Assembly: GCF_030271255.1 (NCBI RefSeq)
Contig: NZ_JASJOM010000001.1
Coordinates: 1 to 64,000 of the forward strand
Direction: 5' to 3'
From: Peribacillus folii
GTDB taxonomy: Bacteria; Bacillota; Bacilli; Bacillales; DSM-1321
DNA length: 64,000 nt
Below are positions 30,675 to 40,608 of the stretch, one piece after another. The position numbers and the translations under genes are program-made. Below the pieces are notes generated by a model, which saw nothing but the letters and a program-made list of their open reading frames with translations, had not been told where the DNA came from and made no database searches. The first letter of the stretch is position 1. Each line of letters opens with the position of its first letter.

Positions 30675-30791
30675 ATGTGGTTTCGTTTTATTATGATAGG
30701 GATATTTTCATTAACCGCGTCACGTCTGTTCTTATTTCAGGGTATCGAGATTTATCATGCATTTGCAGATATGGTTCGAAGTAAATATTAA
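30675..30791 (+). CDS. Unrecognised 38-aa membrane peptide
   Basis: Short ORF with a good ribosome-binding site (GAGGAGTGATTCAT) and the same spacing as the 100-aa ORF before it. The peptide starts MWFRFIMIGIFSLTASRLFLF and forms one hydrophobic helix with a short polar tail ending in Lys-Tyr. It ends just before a strong terminator, which suggests a two-gene transcript with the ORF at 30345. Confidence 0.55.
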   Translation: MWFRFIMIGIFSLTASRLFLFQGIEIYHAFADMVRSKY

Positions 30792-30795
30792 TGCA

Positions 30796-30830
30796 AAAAG
30801 AGTGCCGGGAATTTCCCGGCACTCTTCTTA
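30796..30830. terminator. Bidirectional terminator between the small ORFs and sigK
   Basis: 11-bp stem GAGTGCCGGGA/TCCCGGCACTC with a 3-nt loop, A-rich before and T-rich after. Serves both the plus-strand ORFs and sigK. Confidence 0.88.
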
Positions 30831-30833
30831 CGT

Positions 30834-31556
30834 TTATCCTTTAGCTTTCTTTTCCTTCTCTTTTTCCGCCCTGTAAAATTCATGGAACATCTTCATCAGC
30901 GCACGTTTCTCGATCCTGGATACATAGCTTCGGGAAATCCCCAGCTCTTTGGCAATTTCCCGCTGGGTTTTCTCTTTTTTCAAATCCAGTCCGAACCTCC
31001 CCACAATGACCTCCTTTTCCCGTTCATCCAAAATATCAATATATTTTTTCACTTTTTCGATTTCCATATTAAGCTGGATCGTATCGATGACATCTTCTGA
31101 TTCTGATTTCAGTACATCGATTAAACTGATTTCATTTCCCTCTTTATCCTGGCCAATCGGATCGTGCAAGGAAATATCCTTTTTCGTTTTCTTTGTCGCG
31201 CGTAAATGCATCAATATTTCGTTCTCTATACAACGCGCGGCATATGTGGCGAGCTTCGTACCCTTCCCATCCGAATAACTTTCAATCGCTTTTATCAGGC
31301 CAATGGTCCCGATTGAAATCAAATCCTCCGTATCTTCACCCGTATTCTCAAATTTTTTGACGATATGGGCAACAAGCCTGAGGTTATGCTCAATCAAGAT
31401 GTTACGGGCATCACCATCCCCCTCACTCATGAGCTTCAGATATTTCTTTTCATCCTGAGATGATAAAGGCTGCGGAAAAGCATTGTTTTTCACATAGGAA
31501 ACAAATAAGTAAAATTCTTTAATGATATATCCGACAACTGTAAGTATTCCGGGCAT
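30834..31556 (-). CDS. sigK: RNA polymerase sigma-K factor, uninterrupted
   Basis: Late mother-cell sigma factor. The 240-aa protein has the hydrophobic pro-sequence (about 19 residues, ending YLFV before SYVKNNAF) that is removed by SpoIVFB, then region 2 ([17 protein letters not shown]) and region 4 ([24 protein letters not shown]). ATG 31556 is 9 nt after GGGGG; earlier in-frame ATGs are too close or lack a site. The frame is continuous, so there is no skin-type element within the gene, unlike B. subtilis. Confidence 0.96.
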   Translation of the reverse strand: MPGILTVVGYIIKEFYLFVSYVKNNAFPQPLSSQDEKKYLKLMSEGDGDARNILIEHNLRLVAHIVKKFENTGEDTEDLISIGTIGLIKAIESYSDGKGTKLATYAARCIENEILMHLRATKKTKKDISLHDPIGQDKEGNEISLIDVLKSESEDVIDTIQLNMEIEKVKKYIDILDEREKEVIVGRFGLDLKKEKTQREIAKELGISRSYVSRIEKRALMKMFHEFYRAEKEKEKKAKG

Positions 31557-31685
31557 TGGTTTCATCCCCCGTTTCTTTGGTTCCTTCATTCATACCTATG
31601 CAGCAATGGGCTTGCTCGTGTCTGTCCCGGTAAAAGAAATCATCAAAGGCCAAAATGTTCGTAACGGCAATGGATGAAATCCCAA

Positions 31686-31713
31686 ACGGACAACACCAAC
31701 CCTTCATATAATA
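31686..31713 (+). promoter_or_regulatory. Sigma-K-like promoter of the YjcZ-type gene
   Basis: AC (31686-31687), 17 nt, then CATATAATA (31705-31713), matching the sigma-K pattern AC-N16/17-CATAnnnTA. The -10 also resembles the sigma-E form CATACAAT. Confidence 0.45.
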
Positions 31714-31746
31714 TAAGTGAATTTTTAAGGAAAGGGGTGTCTTAGA

Positions 31747-31932
31747 ATGGGATATAACTATGGACCATACGGCTGCTGCAACTATGGGTACCCGGCTCCG
31801 CCGCCGAATTATGGCGGGTGCGGTTACGGGTACGGTTATGGACTGTTTATTGTCCTGTTTATCATATTGCTCATATTCGGGTTCTGCTGGTTCCCGGGAT
31901 ATGGATATGGCGGACAAAATTCATGCTGCTAA
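31747..31932 (+). CDS. YjcZ-type small sporulation membrane protein
   Basis: 61-aa protein with an N-terminal Gly/Tyr/Pro/Cys-rich half ([20 protein letters not shown]), then one membrane helix ([16 protein letters not shown]) and a second Gly/Tyr/Cys-rich tail. The helix with its flanking glycines matches the YjcZ family of tiny Bacillus sporulation proteins. AAAGGGGTGTCTTAGA precedes the ATG. Adjacent to sigK, with a sigma-K-like promoter. Confidence 0.8.
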   Translation: MGYNYGPYGCCNYGYPAPPPNYGGCGYGYGYGLFIVLFIILLIFGFCWFPGYGYGGQNSCC

Positions 31933-31938
31933 GCAGAA

Positions 31939-31967
31939 AAAAACTCGGCATTCCGCCGAGTTTTTTC
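31939..31967 (+). terminator. Terminator after the YjcZ-type gene
   Basis: Stem AAAACTCGGC/GCCGAGTTTT with a 5-nt loop and a T-tract. Confidence 0.88.
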
Positions 31968-32015
31968 CTTTTCACCTGAAATCTTCACAACTGCTTGTTA
32001 CGTATGCCCGCTTCG

Positions 32016-32081
32016 TTAGCCGGTATCCTTCTCCTGCCAGCGGCAACGCTTTTCTCCTTGTACATGGATTATTTTCAACAT
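32016..32081 (-). CDS. 21-aa peptide ORF, third member of the yrzI-type cluster
   Basis: Short frame starting MLKIIHVQGEK and ending KDTG, rich in charged residues. Its ribosome-binding site GGTGGAGGT lies 4 nt before the ATG, much stronger than expected by chance. It follows the YrzI-family gene by 50 nt on the same strand with no clear terminator in between. The B. subtilis yrzI transcript also carries extra tiny ORFs. Function unknown. Confidence 0.5.
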   Translation of the reverse strand: MLKIIHVQGEKRCRWQEKDTG

Positions 32082-32131
32082 ATTGACCTCCACCTTTCAT
32101 AGAATTTTCGGTATACCCTGCCTCTTATTTT

Positions 32132-32272
32132 TTAGAAAAAAGGACGATGCTTCATCGCTTTGTCTAAATGTTCTTCACGAATTTTATTGATTCTGTCCTG
32201 CTGCATGCATTCTTCGGCAGTCATTTTTTTCATTTTGATCGTTATTGTGAAAAAAAGCATATTCAGTGTCAT
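32132..32272 (-). CDS. yrzI: YrzI family small protein
   Basis: 46-aa protein MTLNMLFFTITIKMKK followed by a charged helix ending HRPFF. The hydrophobic MTLNxxFFTITI start and the basic/acidic tail match the Bacillus YrzI family (Bac_small_YrzI). An almost ideal site, AAAGGAGGTGAT, precedes the ATG. In B. subtilis the yrzI mRNA carries several peptide ORFs and is a substrate of the ribosome-dependent nuclease Rae1. Confidence 0.85.
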   Translation of the reverse strand: MTLNMLFFTITIKMKKMTAEECMQQDRINKIREEHLDKAMKHRPFF

Positions 32273-32314
32273 AAATATCACCTCCTTTTAGGGTGCGGCC
32301 CTGCAAAAAGGCAT

Positions 32315-32353
32315 AAAAAGGCCGCAGAAAGTTATGTCCTCCTGCGGCTTTTT
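32315..32353. terminator. Hairpin A of a tandem pair upstream of yrzI
   Basis: Stem GCCGCAG/CTGCGGC with a 14-nt loop, AAAAAG on one side and TTTTTC on the other, so it can terminate on either strand. Shares its stem and flanks with hairpin B about 48 nt away. Confidence 0.65.
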
Positions 32354-32360
32354 CAAAAAA

Positions 32361-32400
32361 TATAAAAAGGCCGCAGGATGAAAGACTTCTCCCTGCGGCC
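32361..32400 (-). terminator. Hairpin B of a tandem pair, after the 33-aa ORF
   Basis: Stem GGCCGCAGG/CCTGCGGCC with a 14-nt loop, followed on the minus strand by TTTTTATA. Near-copy of hairpin A. Its position implies partial termination between the 33-aa ORF and yrzI. Confidence 0.7.
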
Positions 32401-32434
32401 GCTATGTCTGAATGATTAATAAAGCCAATTTGCT

Positions 32435-32536
32435 TTATAAATATTCCGCTTGGCACAGGTCGAATGGTATTTGATTGTCATGTGAAACAGTCCAGCTAAT
32501 TGGTTTAGAGACGACTCCATATAGATACAATTTCAT
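32435..32536 (-). CDS. 33-aa peptide ORF, first member of the yrzI-type cluster
   Basis: Frame MKLYLYGVVSKPISWTV ending CQAEYL. GGGAGGTCG lies 9 nt before the ATG, and a good sigma-A promoter starts 40 nt upstream. No family recognised. As the promoter-proximal ORF of the yrzI-type transcript it could be the counterpart of the small leader ORFs reported in the B. subtilis yrzI operon; I cannot verify sequence identity. Confidence 0.6.
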   Translation of the reverse strand: MKLYLYGVVSKPISWTVSHDNQIPFDLCQAEYL

Positions 32537-32576
32537 TTTCTTCGACCTCCCTTGGAATATTTTTTATTACTTGGTA

Positions 32577-32605
32577 AGTATATCCACAATTCAGGAATTT
32601 GTAAA
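32577..32605 (-). promoter_or_regulatory. Sigma-A promoter of the yrzI-type cluster
   Basis: TTTACA (32600-32605), 17-nt spacer, TATACT (32577-32582) on the minus strand. Confidence 0.75.
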
Positions 32606-33002
32606 CAGCTTTTGCCCATTTTTTTGAAATTTCTTTCTTTTTACCCATTTTCGTACGAATTTATTGAAAAGGTTGGCAATAAGGATTATAAATCCATGCA
32701 CCAATCAGCTTATCGTATATTTGGTTGCAAATTCGATGGAAAGCCTATACTCGGGAGTAAAGTTAAATTCGTGAGTAACGCTCCGAACTGATGAAAAAAA
32801 GCAGCAATTACCCGGAGAATCATAGCCGAATCAGCGAGTAACGCAAGTAATTGAAAAGAAATGGCCCCAATAGAAATCGCGTTTTCCGCATGCTTTTGTA
32901 CCGTTTCTCGCCAGCTACTTGTACGGACCGCCTCCGGAAAGATAAGAGCCTGCAGAGAAATGAGACACGTCATGTCCAATTTCAGGTTCATGCAGGGTAA
33001 AA
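32606..33002. other. Intergenic stretch without supported genes
   Basis: A 107-codon minus-strand frame is open here (32710-33033) but has no ribosome-binding site, runs into the yrhC terminator and reads like random composition. I see no gene or clear element. Confidence 0.6.
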
Positions 33003-33050
33003 TAAAAAAGCTGCAGGCAAACTCCCTTAACACTAGAGTTTGCCTACAGC
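33003..33050 (-). terminator. Terminator of the yrrT-mccAB-yrhC operon
   Basis: 15-bp stem GCTGTAGGCAAACTC/GAGTTTGCCTGCAGC (one G-T pair) with an 11-nt loop, followed by TTTTTTATTTT on the minus strand. Confidence 0.92.
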
Positions 33051-33066
33051 TTATAACTTGATTTTA

Positions 33067-33330
33067 TTATTGTATGAAGTCTTGGTCATCCATGTCAGCC
33101 AAGGTCTTTTTATATTTATTGGATAATCGGAAAAATAATATGGATACGCCTAGGAACATGATCGTCGCTCCCATATAGGCATATGTGTCCATCAACGTTT
33201 TGCCGCCAGAGGGAAGGATGGTTCCTAGGTAGAAAAACGAACCCACACATAGCAACGTGATTCCGAATTGTTTAAAATCGGCCATTTTCGAACGCAGCAT
33301 AGCCGCCGTTTGGTTTGTACGGTTTTTCAT
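33067..33330 (-). CDS. yrhC: YrhC-like membrane protein
   Basis: 87-aa protein with two membrane helices (FGITLLCVGSFFYLGTILP and YAYMGATIMFLGVSILFF) and a short acidic tail. Position right after mccB and the FxxxGTxLP segment match YrhC of B. subtilis, a protein of unknown function in the same operon. GAAGGTGG precedes the ATG. Confidence 0.85.
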   Translation of the reverse strand: MKNRTNQTAAMLRSKMADFKQFGITLLCVGSFFYLGTILPSGGKTLMDTYAYMGATIMFLGVSILFFRLSNKYKKTLADMDDQDFIQ

Positions 33331-33446
33331 GCCATTCCACCTTCTTTCAAGCTGATAAGTTATCGATATCTCATTCTACCATATTTATTCCAGATGGCAG
33401 AAAGTAAATAATGGCAGTTAGCTTGAACCGGCAGCATGTTCCCCGT

Positions 33447-35508
<2,062 letters not shown>

Positions 35509-35602
35509 TATTCGTACATCCTTTCATAGTTCCCCTACCAATTTAGTGAGTAATAAAATCAAAGAGTAATCAGCGGAGAATCTCACGCTGATCACTGCCC
35601 AT

Positions 35603-36298
35603 TCATTTCATTTTCCCAACCATTTTCACGATCAGATCAGCCGAATGAAGCGCCGCCGTTTCCAGGAATTTATCGAAGGAAATATTGGACTCCTTACCTG
35701 CGATGTCCGATAGGGAACGTATGATGACAAATGGTGTTTGGAATTGGTGGGCCACCTGTGCAATCGCTGCCGCTTCCATTTCCACTGCATATAGATCCGT
35801 GAATTTCCCCCTGACGAACTCAACCCTGACTGGGTCGTTCATGAACGAATCCCCCGTCACGATCAGCCCTTTCGCCACTTGTATATCCTGGATTTCCTTA
35901 GCCGCTTCTTGTGCAAGGGCAAAAAGCTTCTCATCCGGGATGAAGGCTGCCGGCAGCTGAGGAACCTGGCCATATTCATATCCAAAAGCCGTCACATCGA
36001 CATCATGGTGGCGCACTTCGGTAGAAATGACAACATCCCCTACATTAAGTGCTGGGTGATATCCGCCGGCAGAACCAGTATTGATGATGGCATCCGGTTT
36101 GAATTTTTCCAAGAGCACTGCCGTTGACATGGCGGCATTCACTTTACCGATGCCGGATTTAAGCAAGATGACCTCGACACCGTCCAGTTTACCAGTATTG
36201 AACTCGGAACCGGCTATGGTCACCTGCTCCAAACCTTCCAATTTATCACGTAAAATCGTAACTTCTTCTTCCATTGCTCCGATTATGGCTACTTTCAT
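35603..36298 (-). CDS. mtnN: 5'-methylthioadenosine/S-adenosylhomocysteine nucleosidase
   Basis: Cleaves SAH and MTA to adenine and S-ribosyl-homocysteine or methylthioribose, feeding homocysteine recycling. 231 aa; conserved start [13 protein letters not shown] and the catalytic region [18 protein letters not shown] with SLSDIAGKE near the end. GAAGAGG precedes the ATG. Second gene of the yrrT operon. B. subtilis uses LuxS next; luxS is not in this window. Confidence 0.96.
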   Translation of the reverse strand: MKVAIIGAMEEEVTILRDKLEGLEQVTIAGSEFNTGKLDGVEVILLKSGIGKVNAAMSTAVLLEKFKPDAIINTGSAGGYHPALNVGDVVISTEVRHHDVDVTAFGYEYGQVPQLPAAFIPDEKLFALAQEAAKEIQDIQVAKGLIVTGDSFMNDPVRVEFVRGKFTDLYAVEMEAAAIAQVAHQFQTPFVIIRSLSDIAGKESNISFDKFLETAALHSADLIVKMVGKMK

Positions 36299-36315
36299 TA
36301 GTAAAAAACCTCTTC

Positions 36316-36954
36316 CTATAATTTTTCCGCCTCCATAATCCAGACAAATTGATTGCAGCGCTCGAAGTTCACTGAATACCCATGTTCTTCAAGTACACTT
36401 TCCAAATAAGGAATGGTTGTATAATATTCCGTTTGCAAATCGTTCGCCAAATTATGAAAGCCTGCCTGCTTTGCATCGGAAATCGCTTTTTCATGCGCTT
36501 CCTTTGATTGATACATCGTATCCGCAAACACTATTTTACCACCAGTATTCAGTAACTTTCCATAGCTGGCTATCGCTTTTTCTTTTTCTTCATCCGTTAA
36601 ATGATGAAATGCATACGTACTGACGATCGAATCGACACGTTCCGGCTCCGGGAAATCCATGAAATCGCCATCGGCTATTTCCGTTCTATCGCCCAACTTG
36701 CCGATCGCAATTTCCCTCATCGCAGGCGAAGGCTCGATCCCCGTAACCTTAAGGCCTTTCTTCAATAACCTCTCCGTTAAATTCCCGGTGCCCACACCAA
36801 ACTCCAGAACATGACCGTGAGCCCGATCCGTCACGCTATCCAAGATCCTATCATAGTGTTTAAATACCTCTTGATATTCAATATCGTGCCCACCGACAGT
36901 ATCATCATATGATTTCGACCATTCCTCAAATAAATCCAAAAATTCTCTGCCCAT
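36316..36954 (-). CDS. yrrT: Class I SAM methyltransferase YrrT
   Basis: 212-aa methyltransferase with the SAM loop [16 protein letters not shown] and [10 protein letters not shown]. First gene of the sulfur operon; its product may regenerate SAH as MtnN substrate, but the methyl acceptor is unknown. The palindromic promoter/operator-like element ends about 15 nt before the ATG. CymR controls this operon in B. subtilis. Confidence 0.93.
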   Translation of the reverse strand: MGREFLDLFEEWSKSYDDTVGGHDIEYQEVFKHYDRILDSVTDRAHGHVLEFGVGTGNLTERLLKKGLKVTGIEPSPAMREIAIGKLGDRTEIADGDFMDFPEPERVDSIVSTYAFHHLTDEEKEKAIASYGKLLNTGGKIVFADTMYQSKEAHEKAISDAKQAGFHNLANDLQTEYYTTIPYLESVLEEHGYSVNFERCNQFVWIMEAEKL

Positions 36955-36965
36955 TTTTTATCACC

Positions 36966-37040
36966 TTTTTATTATAATATAATAAAGCCTATACGTATAA
37001 TATGAATTAAACATGAAACCGTGCTGTTTTTTTAGGCGAA
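36966..37040. repeat. Direct repeat copy 1 upstream of yrrT (promoter/operator-like)
   Basis: About 75 bp, nearly identical to copy 2. Contains a perfect 17-bp palindrome TTATTATA-A-TATAATAA at 36969-36985. On the minus strand the palindrome supplies a TATAAT -10 with TTATAC 18 nt upstream. The run CCGTGC-YG-TTTTTTT-AGG is also shared. Confidence 0.85.
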
Positions 37041-37072
37041 TGGATGATATTGCATCGATTCATCTAAGCACT

Positions 37073-37148
37073 CTTTTATTATAATACAATAAAACCTATA
37101 AGTATAATATGAAATAATATAAAAAACCGTGCCGTTTTTTTAGGCAAA
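37073..37148. repeat. Direct repeat copy 2 between yrrT and yrzA (promoter/operator-like)
   Basis: Second copy, offset about 107 nt and separated by 32 nt. Its palindrome at 37076-37092 has one mismatch. It could drive yrrT with a longer leader or act on divergent yrzA. Confidence 0.85.
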
Positions 37149-37223
37149 CTCTCATTCCTCTTTAGATTCGGCTAAAATGGTATGTTAAACTAGCATTATC
37201 TATATTGTTGGAGGGAAGCCTTA

Positions 37224-37436
37224 ATGAATTTTCAGCTCGACTTAAATTTATTCGAAGATAAAATAGAATTTTTCGAGGCAGAAGGCATCAAGAATCTCGA
37301 AGAAAAAATCCAGGCGCAAATCGAAATCAATAAAGCGATCATGCTCCAGGTTCATTCGGTCTCACACCAGATGTATGTAAGCGAGGAAGGCAGACGCTTT
37401 TATAGTGCCGTGGTCCATTTCAAGGCAAAAAAATGA
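37224..37436 (+). CDS. yrzA: YrzA (DUF2536 family)
   Basis: 70-aa protein MNFQLDLNLFEDKIEFFEAEG with a charged helix and the closing RRFYSAVVHFKAK that marks the family. Position between yrrT and yrrS on the opposite strand is as in B. subtilis. Strong site GGAGGGAAGCC before the ATG. Function unknown. Confidence 0.9.
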   Translation: MNFQLDLNLFEDKIEFFEAEGIKNLEEKIQAQIEINKAIMLQVHSVSHQMYVSEEGRRFYSAVVHFKAKK

Positions 37437-37447
37437 CCAGCACAAAT

Positions 37448-37486
37448 AGCCCCCGGAAGATTCTATTTCCGGGGGCTTTTTATTTC
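37448..37486. terminator. Terminator between yrzA and yrrS
   Basis: Perfect 11-bp stem AGCCCCCGGAA/TTCCGGGGGCT with an 8-nt loop and TTTTTATTT on the plus strand. The genes are convergent, so it may serve both. Confidence 0.92.
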
Positions 37487-37490
37487 AGGA

Positions 37491-38159
37491 CTATTTGCGT
37501 TTATCATTAACCTTCAATTCTTCGACTTTTACAGGTTTCCACCCTGAACCGTCCACCCACTCAATATGGACCCGGTATGTTTTCGGATTGTCCCCTTCAG
37601 AAACGGTACCGATTGCGGTGTTGGGCGAACCGCCGTTTTGAAGCCACCATAGCCTCATGCCGCCTTCATCGATCCCCGCTCCGAGCGCAATGGCCTTACT
37701 CATTTCATTCCAGTCGACGGAGCCCTTTTGAAAGCTTGTCTTATGCTCCCCGGATTGCTCGGTCCCGACCGGTTTCCAGCCCTCGCTCGTATAAGTGGAC
37801 GCAACATTGCCATCACCGCTGCCTTCCACTTCGACTAACTCGGCATCCGTGCCTTTATCAGAAGCTTCTTCATCCTCCGTTGCCTCTTCTTCCTTTTCCT
37901 CAGTTGCTTTAAGATCCTCGTCCTCTTTCTTCTCTGAAGCCTTTTCTTCCACTTTCCCAGCAGGCTTGTCCACCTTGCCTTTATCTTTATCGGTCGTTTG
38001 CTTCGGTTCAGTCGTTGTCGGATTTGCTTCTTTACCGCCATCACTCAAGAAAATGGTGATGGCGACAATTACGATTAAAATCGAAACGATGGTTATTGCA
38101 ATATTGTATATTTTATTTACTTTTCTTTTTTGATCTCGCTGATCGAATCGTGAGCCCAA
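37491..38159 (-). CDS. yrrS: YrrS family membrane protein (DUF1510)
   Basis: 222-aa protein: a short basic cytoplasmic segment (GSRFDQRDQKRKVN), one membrane helix (IAITIVSILIVIVAITIFL), a long Lys/Glu/Asp-rich low-complexity linker, and a C-terminal DUF1510 domain (WNEMSKAIALGAGIDEGGM). I choose TTG 38159, 8 nt after GGGAGG; the frame stays open to 38204. Upstream partner pbpI; in B. subtilis the pair is made in the forespore. Confidence 0.88.
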   Translation of the reverse strand: MGSRFDQRDQKRKVNKIYNIAITIVSILIVIVAITIFLSDGGKEANPTTTEPKQTTDKDKGKVDKPAGKVEEKASEKKEDEDLKATEEKEEEATEDEEASDKGTDAELVEVEGSGDGNVASTYTSEGWKPVGTEQSGEHKTSFQKGSVDWNEMSKAIALGAGIDEGGMRLWWLQNGGSPNTAIGTVSEGDNPKTYRVHIEWVDGSGWKPVKVEELKVNDKRK

Positions 38160-38259
38160 GGTCCATTCCTCCCTTACCATTTCATTACTGCCCCATTTTA
38201 ACATGATTCAGCGGCAGATAGAAGGGAATGGTTTCCTACACTTTTCGTCATTTCTCGTA

Positions 38260-39999
38260 TCAGTCCTGGTCCTTGGTGTATAAAACTTTTACAATATCTG
38301 AAAAAAGCGGCGTCATGCTCGAGCTATTCTCCTTCGTTTCAAAGCTTACGGTAACTAGCGCATATTGGGGATTTTTATATGGGAAGTAGCCGGCAAACCA
38401 TTTATTGAGCTCACCTTTTTCGATATTCGTCTGTGCTGTTCCGGATTTGCCCGCCACCTCCACAGGTAAATCTTTCAAGGAAGCACCAGTCCCCTTTTCT
38501 TCGGTCACGACCTTCCTTAAAAGCTGCTGCATCTTCATTGCCGTGTAGGGAGAAATGGTATCTCCTCCCATGCTTTGGTCAGGAAAATCAACCACTGTCG
38601 TACTATTGTTAAATTCCACCTTGGATACGGCCTTGACTTGTTCCTTCTTACCGCCGCGGGCAATCGTCGCCATCATGTTCGCTATCGCAAGCGGCGTCGT
38701 TTGGACATCCTGCTGGCCGATGGCGGTTTTGGCAATCATCTTGGGATCCTTCTTTAAATCATCATCGTGCCAGACCTTTCCGGTTTGTTCGTGGTACAGC
38801 TGAGTGACTTTCGTATGATAAACATCCCCTTGCCAGCCCGTTTCACCAACCAGGCCCAGCTTTTTCGCATAGTTTTCCAGAAAGTCGGGATCTTTGTCGG
38901 CGATTTCCTGTGACAATTCGGCAAAGGTCCTGTTACAGCTTTGGGCAAAGCTGCTTTCGAAATTCAACATCCCCAATTCCCTCTGCTTATCCGCCCTTCC
39001 GTCAATCGTCAAGTTACAGTCAAATTTCCTCGATGGGCTTGCCGCTTTATGATCGATGGCAGCTGCTGCCGTGACCGTCTTAAAGACGGACCCTGGCGTT
39101 TTTTGCGTCAGCATCATATTGACAGCTCCTGCACCATTCGGGTCCTTGATATTAAGGGCGGGACGCGATACCATGGCGACGATTTCGCTTTTCTTGATAT
39201 CAATCAGTACGAGTCCGCCTTTCTTAATGCCGCGTTCATCGACAAGCTTCTCCGCCTTTTCCTGTATTTCTTTATCAATCGTCGTCACGACCTTCACCGG
39301 GTATAGAGGGTTTGCTGGTTCGACGTATTTGACATCCACACCGAACATCGGACCGCCGCTTGCATCCACATGAAAAACGAGCTTCGATTCCCCGGTCGAA
39401 AGCAAAAATTCATCAAATGTCCTTTGCAGTCCTGTATTGCCAATTTTCGTTTCTGGGGACAAATTCATGTCCGGATAACGTTTTTTCTTCTCAGCATCCG
39501 ATATATTCGTCGTGCCGATCAATTGCGCAGCAGGTGTCTGATTGTGATACAGCTTTTCGTTCACGGCAAAGACCCCGGGTATCTTCAATTGATTGATCGC
39601 CTTCGATTGGCTCGCCGTCAATTCTATCGGATCATCCCCGCCGAATATGAACGGTTCATCCGCTTGTTCGATTGCCTGTCTCAGCTCATTTTCCGATTTA
39701 CCGATAATCGATGCAATTTCATCTATAGGCCATGTCATTTTTTTCAGGAATGGAAACAGCACAAGCGTGGGGATTTCTTCATGAGCAAGCGGCTCCCCAT
39801 TCCTGTCATAAAACTTTCCGCGTCCATCATCGATCTTCAATATTTGGGAACGCTGCTCCACGCTTGCTTCTATCAGGTTCACATTATGCTTCGAAAAAGA
39901 TTCTGTCGCTACAAGTTGGATGTAAACAAGCCTGCCTATGAGTACCAGCATGCAAGTGGTCAAGAAAATAGCTAGCATCCTCAATCGTTTCTTTTTCAT
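38260..39999 (-). CDS. pbpI: Class B penicillin-binding protein PbpI
   Basis: Peptidoglycan transpeptidase. The 579-aa protein has a basic start with one membrane anchor (MLAIFLTTCMLVLIGRLVYIQL), a dimerisation-type domain, and the transpeptidase motifs SxxK (TPGSVFKT), SxN (SCN) and KSGT (GKSGTAQT). ATG 39999 follows GAGGTG; the frame extends upstream without a site. Corresponds to yrrR, paired with yrrS. Confidence 0.93.
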   Translation of the reverse strand: MKKKRLRMLAIFLTTCMLVLIGRLVYIQLVATESFSKHNVNLIEASVEQRSQILKIDDGRGKFYDRNGEPLAHEEIPTLVLFPFLKKMTWPIDEIASIIGKSENELRQAIEQADEPFIFGGDDPIELTASQSKAINQLKIPGVFAVNEKLYHNQTPAAQLIGTTNISDAEKKKRYPDMNLSPETKIGNTGLQRTFDEFLLSTGESKLVFHVDASGGPMFGVDVKYVEPANPLYPVKVVTTIDKEIQEKAEKLVDERGIKKGGLVLIDIKKSEIVAMVSRPALNIKDPNGAGAVNMMLTQKTPGSVFKTVTAAAAIDHKAASPSRKFDCNLTIDGRADKQRELGMLNFESSFAQSCNRTFAELSQEIADKDPDFLENYAKKLGLVGETGWQGDVYHTKVTQLYHEQTGKVWHDDDLKKDPKMIAKTAIGQQDVQTTPLAIANMMATIARGGKKEQVKAVSKVEFNNSTTVVDFPDQSMGGDTISPYTAMKMQQLLRKVVTEEKGTGASLKDLPVEVAGKSGTAQTNIEKGELNKWFAGYFPYKNPQYALVTVSFETKENSSSMTPLFSDIVKVLYTKDQD

Positions 40000-40085
40000 A
40001 AAATACACCTCGTAAACATTGTTGACGAGGTGCGAATTTTTAAACAATTATGAACAACTTTGCCGCAACTATTTTTTTTGCGCAA

Positions 40086-40117
40086 AAAAGAGGATGCCCA
40101 AATGGACATCCTCTTTT
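40086..40117 (-). terminator. greA terminator
   Basis: Stem AAAAGAGGATG/CATCCTCTTTT with a 10-nt loop and a T-tract on the minus strand, immediately after the greA stop. Confidence 0.9.
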
Positions 40118-40131
40118 CACTCGTTAATGGA

Positions 40132-40608
40132 TTAGCTGATGGAAACGATTTTAACGCTCATTTCGCCGCCAGGTGTCATGATCGATACCTTGTCACCGAC
40201 CCTTTTCCCCATCAGGCTTTTTGCGATAGGGGAATCATTGGAAATCTTCCCTTCGAATGGGTCGGCTTCAACGCTTCCTACGATGGAATATGTTTCTTCG
40301 TCACCATCAGGAAGTTCCACGAATGTTACCGTCTTTCCAAGTGAAACCGTATCTGTATTCGAATCATCGCCTTCGATGATCTTTGCGTTGCGGATCATAT
40401 TTTCAATCGTTGTGATACGGCCTTCTACGAAAGCTTGTTCTTCTTTTGCCGAATCATACTCGGAGTTCTCGGAAAGGTCGCCGAAACTGCGGGCAATCTT
40501 GATCCTCTCCACTACTTCTTTCCGTTTAACCGTTTTTAATTGCTCCAGTTCCTGTTCAAGCTTCAACTTACCTTCATTAGTCATTGGATATTCTTTTTCA
40601 ATTGCCAA
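40132..40608 (-). CDS. greA: Transcription elongation factor GreA
   Basis: Rescues backtracked RNA polymerase by stimulating transcript cleavage. The 158-aa protein has an N-terminal coiled coil with the acidic tip [17 protein letters not shown] and the FKBP-like C-terminal domain ([16 protein letters not shown]). The start is TTG 40608, 9 nt after GAAGGAG. Follows udk as in B. subtilis. Confidence 0.97.
   Translation of the reverse strand: MAIEKEYPMTNEGKLKLEQELEQLKTVKRKEVVERIKIARSFGDLSENSEYDSAKEEQAFVEGRITTIENMIRNAKIIEGDDSNTDTVSLGKTVTFVELPDGDEETYSIVGSVEADPFEGKISNDSPIAKSLMGKRVGDKVSIMTPGGEMSVKIVSIS

Noticed and set aside
31592..31600. Possible sigma-E/K -10 (CATAGGTAT) upstream of sigK on the minus strand
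   Set aside because: Does not fit CATAnnnTA or CATACAAT closely and lacks a convincing -35, so not listed as a promoter.
32184..32456. 90-codon minus-strand frame across the tandem hairpins
   Set aside because: It reads through both terminator-like hairpins and overlaps yrzI in another frame; no proper start site.
32710..33033. 107-codon minus-strand frame after yrhC
   Set aside because: No ribosome-binding site, overlaps the yrhC operon terminator, and composition looks random.
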